This document shows, piece by piece, positions 1 to 11,400 of a stretch of DNA of 64,000 bases. The DNA is taken from NCBI GenBank assembly GCA_947179485.1, contig OX359247.1, positions 57,013,131-57,077,130 on the forward strand, written 5' to 3'. This stretch comes from Allacma fusca (taxonomy: Eukaryota; Arthropoda; Collembola; Symphypleona; Sminthuridae). The notes below the pieces were generated by a model that saw only the letters and a list, made by a program, of their open reading frames with translations, searched no databases and was not told the origin of the DNA. Positions within the stretch are counted from its first letter, which is position 1, and each line of letters starts with the position of its first letter. The position numbers and the translations under genes were made by a program.

Positions 1-330
1 AATACTCCACTATATGGGAACAAATCGGTGACCAAATTCTCACGAGTCCACATCAAGTGGCTCACGGAGGTTATTTCCGGTCATGGCAGATTTCAAAAAC
101 ATCTCCATAGAATTGGGAAGGCATCCTGCCCCTTGTGCACATATTGTGGCATAGAGGATGAGGACGCCTTTCACTTCTTGGCGACGTGCCCTGCCTTCTG
201 CATCATTAGAAATATATATCTTAAGGCATGTACTCTAGACCTAAGTCTCCTTAAACAGGCGAACGCGAGCGACCTGTTGTATTACTCAATTGCAACTGGC
301 CGCTTCGTAACCCGCCCAAAGTAAAGTGTA
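1..330 (+). pseudogene. 3' end of a non-LTR retrotransposon reverse transcriptase
   Basis: The reading frame at 28-324 (98 residues) is the C-terminal tail typical of Jockey/I/R1-group non-LTR retrotransposon polymerases. It starts with a GHGRFQKHLHRIG segment and then has a Cys/His cluster (CPLCTYC, then HFLATCP), the zinc-finger-like region that follows the RT and RNase H domains in these proteins. The family assignment rests on this tail only, because the RT core would lie upstream of the window. The frame ends at a TAA near 322 and an untranslated stretch follows. It is probably a 5'-truncated or cut-off copy rather than a host gene. Confidence 0.7.
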
Positions 331-444
331 CAGGGCAATCTGCAATGGGCCCACCTGATGGCCCGAGCAGTATCTCTCTCCAACTAGGTGAGAGAGAACC
401 CCTAAAATACATACATAGGCTGATTGTTAACTTTATCTCTCATA

Positions 445-760
445 AACTCGGCTCACAATCAGCGAGCCGAAGCAGTACATTTTCTTCCCCGAATTATATA
501 CACTAGCGTCAAATGAGGGTGAATACCCGTTTGTTTTAAGAAGGAGGCAATTTCCTGTCAAGCTTAACTTCTCCATGACCATAAACAAGTCCCAGGGCCA
601 AAGTTTTAGCAAAGTAGGCATTTGGTTATCAAAACCCGTTTTTACTCATGGTCAACTCATGTAGCATTTTCTAGAGCCACTTCTCAAGACAATGTTAAAG
701 TATTTGTGGACAAAACTGGGGATCAGGGGTTACTACGGGGTGAAGTTAATGGTACTTATA
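445..760 (+). pseudogene. Helitron Pif1-type helicase C-terminal fragment
   Basis: Read in the plus frame this stretch gives a helicase segment containing RRRQFPVKLNFSMTINKSQG, then QSFSKVGIWLSKPVFTHGQL. This is the conserved C-terminal block (motif with TINKSQGQ and the xHGQLYVAxSR segment) of the Pif1-like helicase domain in Helitron Rep/Hel proteins. After HGQL the frame is lost by a one-base change near 657-662, and the continuation (VAFSRATSQDNVKVF) is in another frame. An in-frame stop lies upstream near 443. It is therefore a dead, truncated fragment. No Helitron 3' hairpin with CTRR was identified. Confidence 0.72.
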
Positions 761-1637
761 CAGTTAATTGCGTGTACCCTGAAATTTTATAATTTAACAT
801 TTACCGGGCGTTAAGCATAACTCGCACTGCACAGTCAGCTATTGCGTACAACTATTTACTGCCTTCGATACTTACATTTGCCTTCCGGAGCTAGCAATAG
901 CTGGCTGTGCAGTGCTAGTGAAAATATAAGTTCTCATAATCTAAATTTCCTTACTTCTGCGCAAATGTTTTTCAGAATATTTGTTGTCACTTTATTTGAG
1001 CAACTTTCATGGAATATGAGGAAACCTATTACAGAGCTCCTTGCGGTGACAATGGCGGGCACGAAACACGAAGTCAATTATTACTCTTCTCAACCGATTC
1101 AATTATTTATTTCCCGTCTGAATAATGAATATATGAGATTTCCTACTGAAACCTTTATAGGTGACAAAATTTCTGAGAATAATTTATTATACAGTATATA
1201 GATGCATACTCTCTCTGTTTACAAAAATACCAAAATTTGATTCTGAAATTGAGATACCTTGATGTAGAGAAAAATACGAATTGTTTGATGAAAATGTTCA
1301 CGTTTTTACCCCTAGAGAAAATGCTTTTAAAATGGGGCTGCTATGGTGTGATTATACTGTATGTAAATATGTTAATCCCTGCTGCTTCTGCAAAATTCCC
1401 TTTGTAAATTATTTATTTTTTGCTTGCGTTGATCAATCAACACCTTTAATAATTGGGAAAATGTCTAAAATCAAATATATCGTGCGCCTGCTTTAGCACA
1501 GCAATTAGGTTTAGGTGGTCCTACTAAAAGCGATACCTAATGATGAGACTGAGACCGTACTGTACATAATCCAGTCGCTGCCGCTTCTGCACTTCTGCAG
1601 AACCCAAGGTTACAACCTGCAGTTGAAACCCAGTTTC
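761..1637. other. anonymous AT-rich stretch
   Basis: An open frame at 842-1201 (119 residues) shows no domain I recognise, no signal peptide and no splice-linked partner. I see no gene here. The stretch may be further retrotransposon or host intergenic DNA. Confidence 0.4.
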
Positions 1638-1826
1638 CGTACTTCAGTACTTTCCCGGCCACAAAACTACCTACCACCACCCTTGGCTTGGTGGTAGTAA
1701 TGGTGGTAGGGCATATTGGATCAGTATGGCGGTGGATTGGTGGTAATAACTTATGTAATATATTGTTCTTTATGGGGTCGCAGTTGGTGGTAGGTAGATT
1801 TGTGGCCGGGAAAGTAAAACTCACAA
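1638..1826. mobile_element. short TIR element (CCCGGCCACA family, MITE-like)
   Basis: The inverted ends are clear. The left end contains ACTTTCCCGGCCACAAAAC (about 1647-1667) and the right end contains TTTGTGGCCGGGAAAGT (about 1799-1816), with the flanking TAGGTAGGTGGTGG-type sequence also mirrored. The same terminal motif bounds the 7.8-kb insertion at 55687-63488, so this is a small non-autonomous member of that family. No convincing target duplication was found for this copy. Confidence 0.6.
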
Positions 1827-4436
1827 TCAGTCGAAGTTTGTGAAGGTTGCTGCTGCGATTCGTGAGTGCTACGTTTCAAATTTAAACTTTTTGGTGACCC
1901 TACCAAATCAATGGAATGGCTAGAAACACACTCCTCTGAACACTGAAGCTCTTCTACAACCGAAGTCATTATGCAGCTCAATGTAAGTTTTTATTCGTTC
2001 TACTGAGGATTCTCACAGCCCTCCAAGCCATTTCTCGGGTCGAATTGACCTGCAAAATATTTCATTGAAAAATCATATCCTTTAATTCATAATTTAAGCA
2101 TGTGTATATTCGTGTGTCTGTAAGTATAAAAGCGGTAAAATAATTTTTACCACATGTCTTTCCATTATTTAATAGCTCTTTACCGTTTTATTTACAGAAC
2201 ATAAGGCAAGGATGGATTAAATGATTGTTTTGGAACCTTCCATAGTTTCGTAGATTTGTGGTCCAATAGTTTGTATGCGAAGTGTGCATCATGACAGTTC
2301 CGAGGCCACCATTGGTTAGCCTGAGGTCGTGGGACTACTTGCGACCACTGAGTTCTATATGAGGTCTTGTAACCAACTATGATGCGTTAAGGTCTAATTA
2401 CCCTGGGTCTGAGACTCATTTGGGTTCGCCCCCACATTATTGCACCCATGGACCAAAGAAATGCTGAATTGAAAATATTTTCCCGATTGGTGACCTCGTA
2501 ATCAACGTTGTGTGACCTCACATGATAATTGCTAACGCTGCATATTTGTGAAGATTTGTGTTCTGGGACACGAAAGCTTGCATGTTATTTATTTTCGTGT
2601 GCGTTAAAAGGAATCGCAAGTCACGGTGATAATTGGTACGAGTTAATTATTGTATTGACTCGAGTAGTCATTCTATGATTTCCCTTCAACCAATAACCTA
2701 GGATTTTAGGATGTTTAGGATGGGTCCTAAACAACCGGAAATAGTACAATGAGCGTTTTGATCTTCCGTAGGAGCAGTGGTTCAAAACACATGTACGCAA
2801 TATCTTCTAAAAGTAAATAAAACAGAGAACTTGGACAACCTAAGTTTGATTTGAGGTCATGGGACTACATGCGACTTGTAACCCACTGTGATGTGTTCAG
2901 ATCAATGGGAGGTCTTGGGACATTTTTGTGTCATCATGGGTAGCAAAAAGGACTGAAAACATTTGGAGCCGTTCTGAGTAACTTCTGATCCACGTGAGCC
3001 ATGCCCTCAATTTCTCGAACAGATTTTACGTACTCGGAGATGTCGACTAATTAATTATGATCTGCCTATATAATCACCCACCCTTTTCAGGGACGTATTG
3101 AAACAAAGGTCCTTATTTTGGTCTTCCTGATGTCCACTTGACTGTTGTAACGAAGACTGCCGAACCAATACACCACCAGTCAATTCAAGTTTTCTACTGC
3201 GGCTTCAATAATCGGTCAAACGTTCATTTATTTTCTAATAGATTGGGTGATGTGTTTGGCCTAACTCTTACGAACTATTACGTACTGGAATTCAGTGTAT
3301 CATTTCAACCCTTTCTGACTTTCCAGTTTAGCACCAGTCACCGCTGATTTAGTTAGAAATGTTCACATTATTCACATTTTGTCATTACACATAATTTTTC
3401 CCAGAAATGGAAATCCTGAGGTTTATTGACGGGAACTACGACAACTCAACCCCTCGAATCATCGTGTACCGTGATTTAGTTGAGTCGTCCAAACGAAAGC
3501 CATCTAAAAGATTCTGAATGAGGTAAAACATTAGACTCTGCCGTGGTCAGTAACGACAACGATAAATACTTTCATGAGTACCAGGTTTTGAAATCAATGT
3601 GCGGCTGGATTTGAAATTTTTTATAATGTGTCCCAGAAGGAACACCACTGGAAGATTTACGAACGCCAGAAGTCTCTGCAATTCCACGATACTAACAATA
3701 AGTGAAAAGCCTAGATTCCTTCAGGAGGCTGCTGATTATTCGCTCAGGGTGTCCAGTTTGAACACTGATTCAGGTGAAAAATTATTTAATGGGTATTACG
3801 GCGTAAATATGGTTAAATGTTTAGAAACCTAAGCGAATTAAATCAATTTTAAGTATTAAAGTTCGAGTGTTGTTGGAGATTCACATTTTTTAAATAAAAT
3901 GTGCAATAAGATTTTTTGAACCAATTAGATTGTCTGTCTGCACAGATGATGTGCTTACACTCAACGGGATCCGGTCCCACCTTGGAAATTGAAGATTTTA
4001 GCCGAAATCGGGCAAAAAAATATTCAGTTGATTCACAGTTTACTTGTAAGGTAATGTGAACATGTTGTAAAAATTCGACGACTTTTGGAAGACTAAATCA
4101 GGACACATGTACAACACGGTATATGGTGAACGGCAATTTTCGGTTTTGTCGGAGAAAACAAAATATAGGGAGAACGATACAACCGATTTTAGTTGTTTCT
4201 TCAATCATGCATGGTTAGCATTCCTTGTTTGTATATTTGAGTAATTTTGTAACATTTTTAAAATTCACTCAAAATTTTCGAAAAAGTTTCAAAATATCGA
4301 AAAAATCATAAAAATTTTCTTTCTGTTGGGCACATTGTCATCATGCTTTCACTCATCACACTCAGGCTGCTTTTCGTATTGGACTGTGCAAAGCAACAAT
4401 TAAGTTTAATAAGGAACCTCCGCAGTGTATTCCAGT
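1827..4436. other. long stretch without recognisable gene
   Basis: There are only short open frames (for example 3138-3347 and 3599-3832) with no recognisable domains. Two imperfect direct repeats sit at about 2320-2400 and 2850-2935, both containing GAGGTCRTGGGACTAC followed by TGTAACC, so this is probably an old unclassified repeat. Otherwise I see nothing. Confidence 0.4.
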
Positions 4437-5343
4437 TAGTGCTGCAACCGTTTCGTTCCTGAAACGAAAATTTTCGTTTTGTTTCATTTCATTTCAGTTT
4501 GTTTCACCAAAATTTCATTTCAGTTTCAGTTTGGGGCGAAACGAACGTTTCAGTTCGGCTTCTAAAACAAAGCAAAACCGCCCTAATGAAACGCGTTTCA
4601 AGCGTTTCAATGCACACGTCATCTCATATTCTCAAAGGAAATTTCTCGTGGGATTTGTGTAATACTACTGCATTTTTGGCTTCGCATATTCAATCGCTAG
4701 CTATCAAAATAAATACAGAACCGCATGCTTCGGTATTCTTAAGCTCTTATTTTGTCGAACATATTTTCTACAAATAATTTTAAACTCAATTCGTTCCTTA
4801 GGGAGTGAATAACTGAACCAAGCTAAATGTTTTGTAGTTAACACCCCAAGCTTAGAACAAAATACATGTGCCTAAAGAGCAGGATTAAAAGAAAGTCGTC
4901 AACATTTTGTTTCCAGCAAAGAGCTTCAACCTTTTTTTCAGTTTGATCTATTTGGCAAGTGGCAACGAAATTACCGATAAAATTTGTTACGATATACTGT
5001 ATAGAGCTGCAAATCATTATCCATAATTAATGATTTTTTTCGTGAACTATTAATCAATTATAAGAAGTTACAATTAATCAGTATCTCACAAAGCTTAAAG
5101 GGATACGATGTAAAGTATACCACTGCTAAAACATTTATCCCATTTTTTTACAATATTAGTACTTTAATAATTGGGTGCGCCTGAAACAATCGTTTTATGT
5201 TTCGTTTCAGTTCATTGAAAAAAATGAAACGTAAAGAAACACATTTTTTCGAACTGAAACGAAACCTGAAATTCGTTCCATTCCAGTATGCAAACTGCCA
5301 TGAAACGAAGTTTTTGAAACAAACTGAAACACTTGCAACACTA
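4437..5343. mobile_element. hAT-like element with GAAACGAAA-type subterminal repeats
   Basis: The ends are inverted: the left begins TAGTGCTGCAACCGTTTC and the right ends GAAACACTTGCAACACTA, both with the TAGTG-type terminus seen in other hAT copies of the window. Both subterminal regions (4447-4615 and 5190-5335) are runs of GAAACGAAA/TTTCGTTTC words. The interior codes for nothing I recognise. No matching 8-bp target duplication could be found, so this copy is older or its ends have decayed. Confidence 0.55.
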
Positions 5344-6748
5344 ACACAGACTCTTTATGTAATTAATGACAAATTACTACACTATAAAGACGTACAAAAC
5401 GTTGAATCCTGTTCTCCACTATTATTTTGTTATTATTCCTCGTCTGTTTATTTATTTATTAATCCTAAATCATGTTTCTCCAAAAGCATATATTTTATCT
5501 ACAGTCTGAAATACATTTACTGTATATTGTACGGTATTAAGACTTGGACTTTGACCAATCGTCATCAAAATCAGATCGATAATGGTTGTCGTCATATTGA
5601 GGTTTCGTTTAAGTTTCATGGAAGAGCATTCCCATGCAGTAAGAGGCTCTGAAAAATACAGTCAAAGTTTTCGAAAAGTGAAAACCTTATTGCACTTCTG
5701 CATGTGAATCTCCAATGTTAGCGGGTCATGTCTGTAGGTGCCATAGTGTAAACGTTTTTCAAGCTCTGCCTAGCTTACCCCTGATACGGTTTCATTATAT
5801 CGCTTCGCTCATAAAAAGAGCTAAGATAAATCGGTGTGAAAAAACATGAGTTTTAAACGAATTGTGTACCACATACAGTAAAACAAACGGTTCTTTCCCT
5901 GTAAAACACTTGTTCAGACCGAAGAAAACGAAGATCAGAATGACTTGACCAGATATAAATGACTTATGAAAGACGTTCTGTGTTAACCCGGCTACTAGTG
6001 TAAGGGCTGGAACCTTACAGGTCGAAAGCTTGCAGGTCAACACATTGCAGTTCTGCTCCTTGCAGATACTGTAGTTACATTTTTTATATTGATCATCTTC
6101 AACAACAAACTTCTTGAGGACTAACTTTTTTTTGTTTGCTTCTAAAACTGAGACCTACCTGATTGTCATTTTGACCCTATCAATATCTATATATATTTTT
6201 ACCGGTGACTCCCACCCATTTAACCCGGAAATGAGGTTAACCCTGTATGGAGATTTGAGGAGCAAATACTGTCGGTGTAATACTCAGCAACTCAGCACAG
6301 CTTATAAACATATGTTCAAACGAATTAGCGGCAACCATATTACAACACTTGCACAACTAACTCGTGTACGTAGAAATTTGGGAATTTATACACTAACACT
6401 GTAATGAAAAAAAATTTGCTCCGTTCATTGGACTGCCGTGAGCTAATTTGTTGCCATTGGTCATTTTTTTCTCTTGAAGCATAGACACGAAAATTACCAT
6501 CAACTCTTGCTTGTATACATAATATTTGTAGGTATGTATTTCCTGTATGTAATTCATTCACACCACTGTCATCACTGTGGATGAGGTGGTTTCTAGTCCC
6601 CGCGGAACTAAACTAGTAACAATTACTAAACTAATATTATCAATTTACCCATAGCAATTAGTTACTATAGTTGCTCTTTTGTAAGGTTGCGCAAGTTACG
6701 TTCACCTGAAAAATGCTTTGCTCAGTAAAAGTATCCTATATTGATTTG
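5344..6748. other. no recognisable gene
   Basis: Short open frames at 5795-6043, 6114-6404 and 6340-6561 have no domain signature. I see no RNA gene or element boundary that I can defend. Confidence 0.4.
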
Positions 6749-6854
6749 AAAGTGCCGAAAATGCCAAAAATATTCACTTGTTCCTGGATTTGAAAACTCC
6801 CAGAATGCCAGGGAATTTTGGTCTGGAATTTTGGGCATAATGCCTTGGCACTTT
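6749..6854. mobile_element. small palindromic MITE-like element
   Basis: About 105 bp is bounded by inverted ends: AAAGTGCCGAAAATGCC on the left and GGCATAATGCCTTGGCACTTT on the right. The inner CCAAAA/TTTTGG blocks are also mirrored, so the whole unit could fold into one hairpin. There is no coding content and no clear target duplication. Confidence 0.4.
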
Positions 6855-6889
6855 AACTTACACAACCCTGCGTACAATGACTAATTGTA

Positions 6890-8339
6890 AGTATAGCAAA
6901 CATTACGCAATCTAGAGAATTGAATTATTTGTGTTTTTAATAAAGCAGCATATCCAAAGAGCCACATATAAACTTACTTAAAGATAATCATGATTAATAA
7001 ATAATTTTACCCGACACTTTTCTTGAAACTGAAGAACCGTCTGAAAAAAGTGCATTTATTTTCCATAATCATGTACATGAGAATAAAAATTGTCTGACCT
7101 TACATATAAATAATTATGCAATTGTAAGTTTATACAGAGATCTAACATTATCTTTCCCGAATAGATGAAAACATGAAATGATGCAATAGTTGTCTTATTA
7201 AACCAAACTCTTCACTGCATCCATTATATATTGTGACCCTGAAAAGTGAAAAGACTTCACACGCTGCTTAAATAGTTTTTACCTTCCTACTAATGTACTG
7301 TATATGCGTATGCGTGTTATTGGCTGCAGCAACAGGTAATCAACTGACAAATGATTCATATGTATATGGGGATATATATTTATCCGCTAATTTACACTTC
7401 AAAATATAATCATTATTATCTTTGGAAGACTGGACCTTGATGCAAAAACATAGATTCTTTATAGGCGACTTTTTCAAGCCGTGTGCTGAACTTTGTTCAT
7501 TGTGATTATAACGTATTAGACAAGGTATACATATGTTAGGTTATACACAGTTGCGTAGGTTTCTAGGGATTGTGTCGTTGTTGTCCATACGTCCGTTTGT
7601 CCGCACACCCACCGGCACGATTAAGGAAATACTAGTGAACAATTTTCCCCACTTGGTCTTCGACTAAAATCTCGAATGAGTTCAATTTGAAATCGGTGCG
7701 GCAGTTTTCGATAAACAAAATTGTTTATTCCCAAAGACGCTACGGAAAGGCACGAAAGACATGTCTGGGGTGCATTGATACATTAATTCATGCCCATTTG
7801 CGGGGCGCTACTAGAATTACTGTATAACATACGTATGTACCTATTCAAGGGTAATTATCATTACAAAGAACGGCTGCAGACAACGAGTACACACATGTCG
7901 ATTAACACGTATAATAACCACAAGTGCTTTAGATTTTTTTTCATTATCAAAAGTGTTCAAAAGATCCGGAAAAATATTTCAAAAATTTTACAAAACTTAC
8001 GAAAATAATGCAAAAATTATGACAAATTTCCAAAAATATTTCAATATTTCAAAAATTCGAAAAATATGTCAAAGATTAAACAAAAAGTATTCTTAAAATT
8101 ATGAAAATGGTTTCTAAATTTCGGAAAAATATTCCAACAGGCAGCATAGGCCTTTAAAATTATGAAATGAAGCTACACGTTAATTCATGTCGACGGCCAT
8201 ACCGTTTTTTGGAATGCTAATTGCCACCCAACAGAGATGTGCCCAAAATCGTTGCAAACTGTCGATTTTTAAGTATACAGTAGCATAATATGTGCACTGT
8301 GTTGGAAGATAGTTAAATAAAATATGGTAAAACAGCTCC
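6890..8339 (+). repeat. duplicated 5' flank module of the P450 genes (copy A)
   Basis: Several blocks here recur upstream of P450 copies B and D: the block around 6920-6965 (TTTTTAATAAAGC), the block around 7225-7310 (TGTGACCCTGAAA followed by CTGCTTAAATA and CTTCCTACTAAT), and the block around 7430-7560. Their order matches 19990-20700 and 46960-49050, so the P450 duplication included more than 1.5 kb of upstream DNA. The part 7920-8130 is a low-complexity AAAATTT-type run absent from the other copies. No separate gene is seen. Confidence 0.65.
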
Positions 8340-8485
8340 CCTTGGCTACACCTTCTCATTTCATTCCGTGAACTTGTCTCCCACACAAGTACAGACGTAA
8401 AGCTACTGAGTGGAGATTTGGTGTTTATAGACCAGTCCAGGTCTTCAATTGTTTTTAAGGCTAGCTACATCAGAATAGGATCATC
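8340..8485 (+). promoter_or_regulatory. conserved proximal promoter / 5' UTR of P450 copy A
   Basis: A block with the core GTGAACTTGTCTCCCACACA about 115 bp before the ATG is conserved upstream of copies A, B (20776-) and D (49125-). In B and D it is preceded by the arthropod initiator pentamer TCAGT (CACTCAGTGAACTTG), whereas copy A has TTCCGTG, a degraded initiator. A GACGT downstream, near +28 in copy A, could be a downstream promoter element. Conservation across three copies suggests a functional core promoter. The transcription start itself is inferred. Confidence 0.5.
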
Positions 8486-11400
8486 ATGATTTCTCTAACT
8501 GGAGCGTTGGTTCTATGTGCGATAAGTATAATCGTTTATAACATTTTCTTTAAAAATGATGGAAAAAACTACCCGAAAGGTAAAGTATACATATTATAAA
8601 TACGTTAAAATTGAATTTTTATATAATTATATTTAATTTTAATAGTCACTGCTCTTGTTATAAGACCCCGGTTATGCTTTCACTGAAGAAACAAACATTT
8701 CCGTTTAACACAGTGTTAATTCTCACCCTTATTTGGAGCGTACCTTTATAATATTTCCTTCATGATTTTTGATCCTGCAGGAGTGAACTTAGAGCGAGAG
8801 CTGATTTCGACACTGTATTTTTAAAACTGTAAATTTTGACAAATTCTTTCCAAATATCCAGCAAGACGAGCTAGTTTGTCCAAGGATGTCACCAAAATAA
8901 AAAAAATATTCGAATAAGACTTACCTTACAAAATTTCCAACGTTTGATTATTCGAGATCAAAATTTGAAAAACAGATTTTGGGGCCATACAGGATTCTTG
9001 AAAAACCATTTGACTGGACCATGTCAACCAGTGCTCGGACTGGGTACGGGTAATACTCGGGTAAATGGGTGCGGGTACAGGTATGGGTACTACCCGGGTA
9101 CAGAAGTTGCGTACTCGCAAGTACGCGGGTACTACCCGGGTACTCTTGATTTTAGGCAATAAAGTGGGTACAGGTACGGGTACGGGTATGGGTACTCACT
9201 CAGTGGCATTCGGGTAGTACCCAATGGGTACGGGTATCACTATGTAAAATTCCTGTACCCGTGGGTGCTGTACCCGAGTATTTTTGGGTACTTGAAGGAT
9301 TCCTGATGGGATGGATTACTATGGCTAACAATAAGACCTACCAACCGTGGAGTTGCTTATTTCGTAGTATACAGATGCTTGCGTTAGTGACAGAGCCAAG
9401 TGGCTTCGTCTCATTTATGATTACGTGGTAGTTGCAATCTAACGCTTCTAATAATTCATCCAAGGAATCTAATAAAGAAATAGAGCGTAGAGTCAGTGAA
9501 ATCATCTGTTTATCGACTTAAATAGTGAAGCTCATCAACGAAGAATTTCAAGAGGGAAGTTCTTGGGATTCGATTTAATTAGCTTCATTGGGAGCGTAAC
9601 ATTACAATTATTTGAAGACGTATTACGAGATAAGATCGGAATAAATATACATTTATTAGCAGATCCACTTGTAGCATTCTTAACGTTACAAGTACCCAAG
9701 GTTGCCCATTTGAAAACGCCATGGCATTTTATACAGGCAATTTGAGCATTTTCAATTCTGGGTATTTATGACACTTTGAGTATTCATTGAGGTGAATATT
9801 TATAACATTTTAGAATGAAAAATATCATTCCTTGCACGCAATATTTATATTTCAGTCCCTTTGATTAATTTTGATAATTTTGATGTTAAAAGAACTTGAC
9901 AGACATCTGAACTTGGCGTTCAAAACTTCCACGGGGTTGCATTTTAGTCCTATTTTGCCTGCATTTTTCGAAAATCTCCGTCTCGTGCTTCATAAATTTG
10001 AGAGACAGTTTACGAATGTTTGTTTTATAAAGCTGTAATATAAAATGAATATTCAATATTGCCTCCCACATTTATTTCCTGAAACCGCAATATTTGACTT
10101 GGAAAAATTATGATCAACTCAATTTTCCCGTATAACATTTGCGAGTTCGATTAGCCGGAAAAAAAATTGTTTCTTGTTCTCCAAGTTAAAAAGCAAGTTA
10201 TGGAGAGTTTAGTATTAAAGAATCCGTCCCAATTCCAATTAGCGAGAACACATTTCATTTCATTCAGCAAGTTATTATTTTGGGGTAGTAGGATTTGAAT
10301 TTCGTCAGTGTTTATTAAAAAATCCCAAAATGCCTTAAATAATTTTTTCAAAAAAGTCAAATAGAATGTCTTTAACGCCTAAGGAAAATTCCCAAAATCC
10401 CGGACACTTTTAATGGAGGTCAACAAATTGACAACTTAAAATTTTTCAGCTGGGCAGGCTAATGTCGTCGGGGATTTTAAATCGGCCAAACTTCCAGTAT
10501 CCGAGTAATACCCGGGTACTCACAATAGATACTCGGGTACGGGTACAGGTTTTGGGTACATTACGGGTACGGGTAAATTGTGGGTACAGGTACTACATTG
10601 TATTTTCAGGTACGGGTACGGGTACTGAAATAATTCACTCGGGTATGGGTACGGGTATAGGTACAGCATTTTGTAGTACCCGATATTCGGGTACGGGTAT
10701 GGGTACGGGTACACGGTTTCTGTACCCAGTCCGAGCACTGATGTCAACTCGGTCGTTAAGTATTGATTCGTAAGCTATTTTAGTTTCCTCGCAAAAATCT
10801 ATCCCGACCAAAATTTTCAAATCATTGACATTATTTTGGCGAATAATCAAAACTACGGATTTTTCTCCCTACATGTAAGGATTCATGAAAGAGCTAGTCC
10901 TTCCTCAGGAGGAAATTTTCTATGATACAGGTTTTAAATATATGAACGTCATATTTAGCAGGGTTCCGATTTCAGAAGTCACCATGAATTTTGCAGACCG
11001 CATTGAAAAACATGAATATATTTTGATGACTCGGTTAAAATTTCCAAATATTCTTGGGCTAGAATAGTAAAGTGGGATCGAATTATTTTTGGTCTTGTAA
11101 TTTAAATATTCATAATTGTGCATTATAATTATGCCGTGTCTATTAGTAGCTAAGCCGTAAGAAAGGAAGCAATTTACAACACCATTGGGCTATAAAACAA
11201 GAAATCTGAAATCTGAAATAAAACAAGAAATTGTTGAACAAAATGTAGCTGGTACAAATAAACTGTAAAATAATTATGATTTGTTCTTTAGGTCCTATGG
11301 CTTTGCCTGTGATTGGTAATATGCTGGAATTAGGAGGATTTATACACGTGAAACTGGCCAAATGGGCCGACAAATACGGGGATGTTTTTCAAATTTGGTT

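Noticed and set aside
842-1201. 119-residue frame as a possible host gene
   Set aside because: No recognisable domain, no splice partner, AT-rich composition like its surroundings; chance frame cannot be excluded.
5197-5652. 151-residue frame
   Set aside because: It begins inside the GAAACGAAA array of the 4437-5343 element and continues into unrelated flank.
7580-7760. GTCCATACGTCCGTTTGTCCGCAC stretch as a possible regulatory site or small RNA
   Set aside because: CGTCCG-type text is common in old arthropod repeats (similar at 11940-11970); nothing further supports a function.
10462-10850. Open frames rich in Gly-Thr or Tyr-Pro-Val repeats, also at 13462-13711, 15704-15901, 33420-33646 and 50869-51171
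   Set aside because: They are translations of the GTACAGG/GGGTAC arrays of hAT elements; repeats with no stop give spurious frames.
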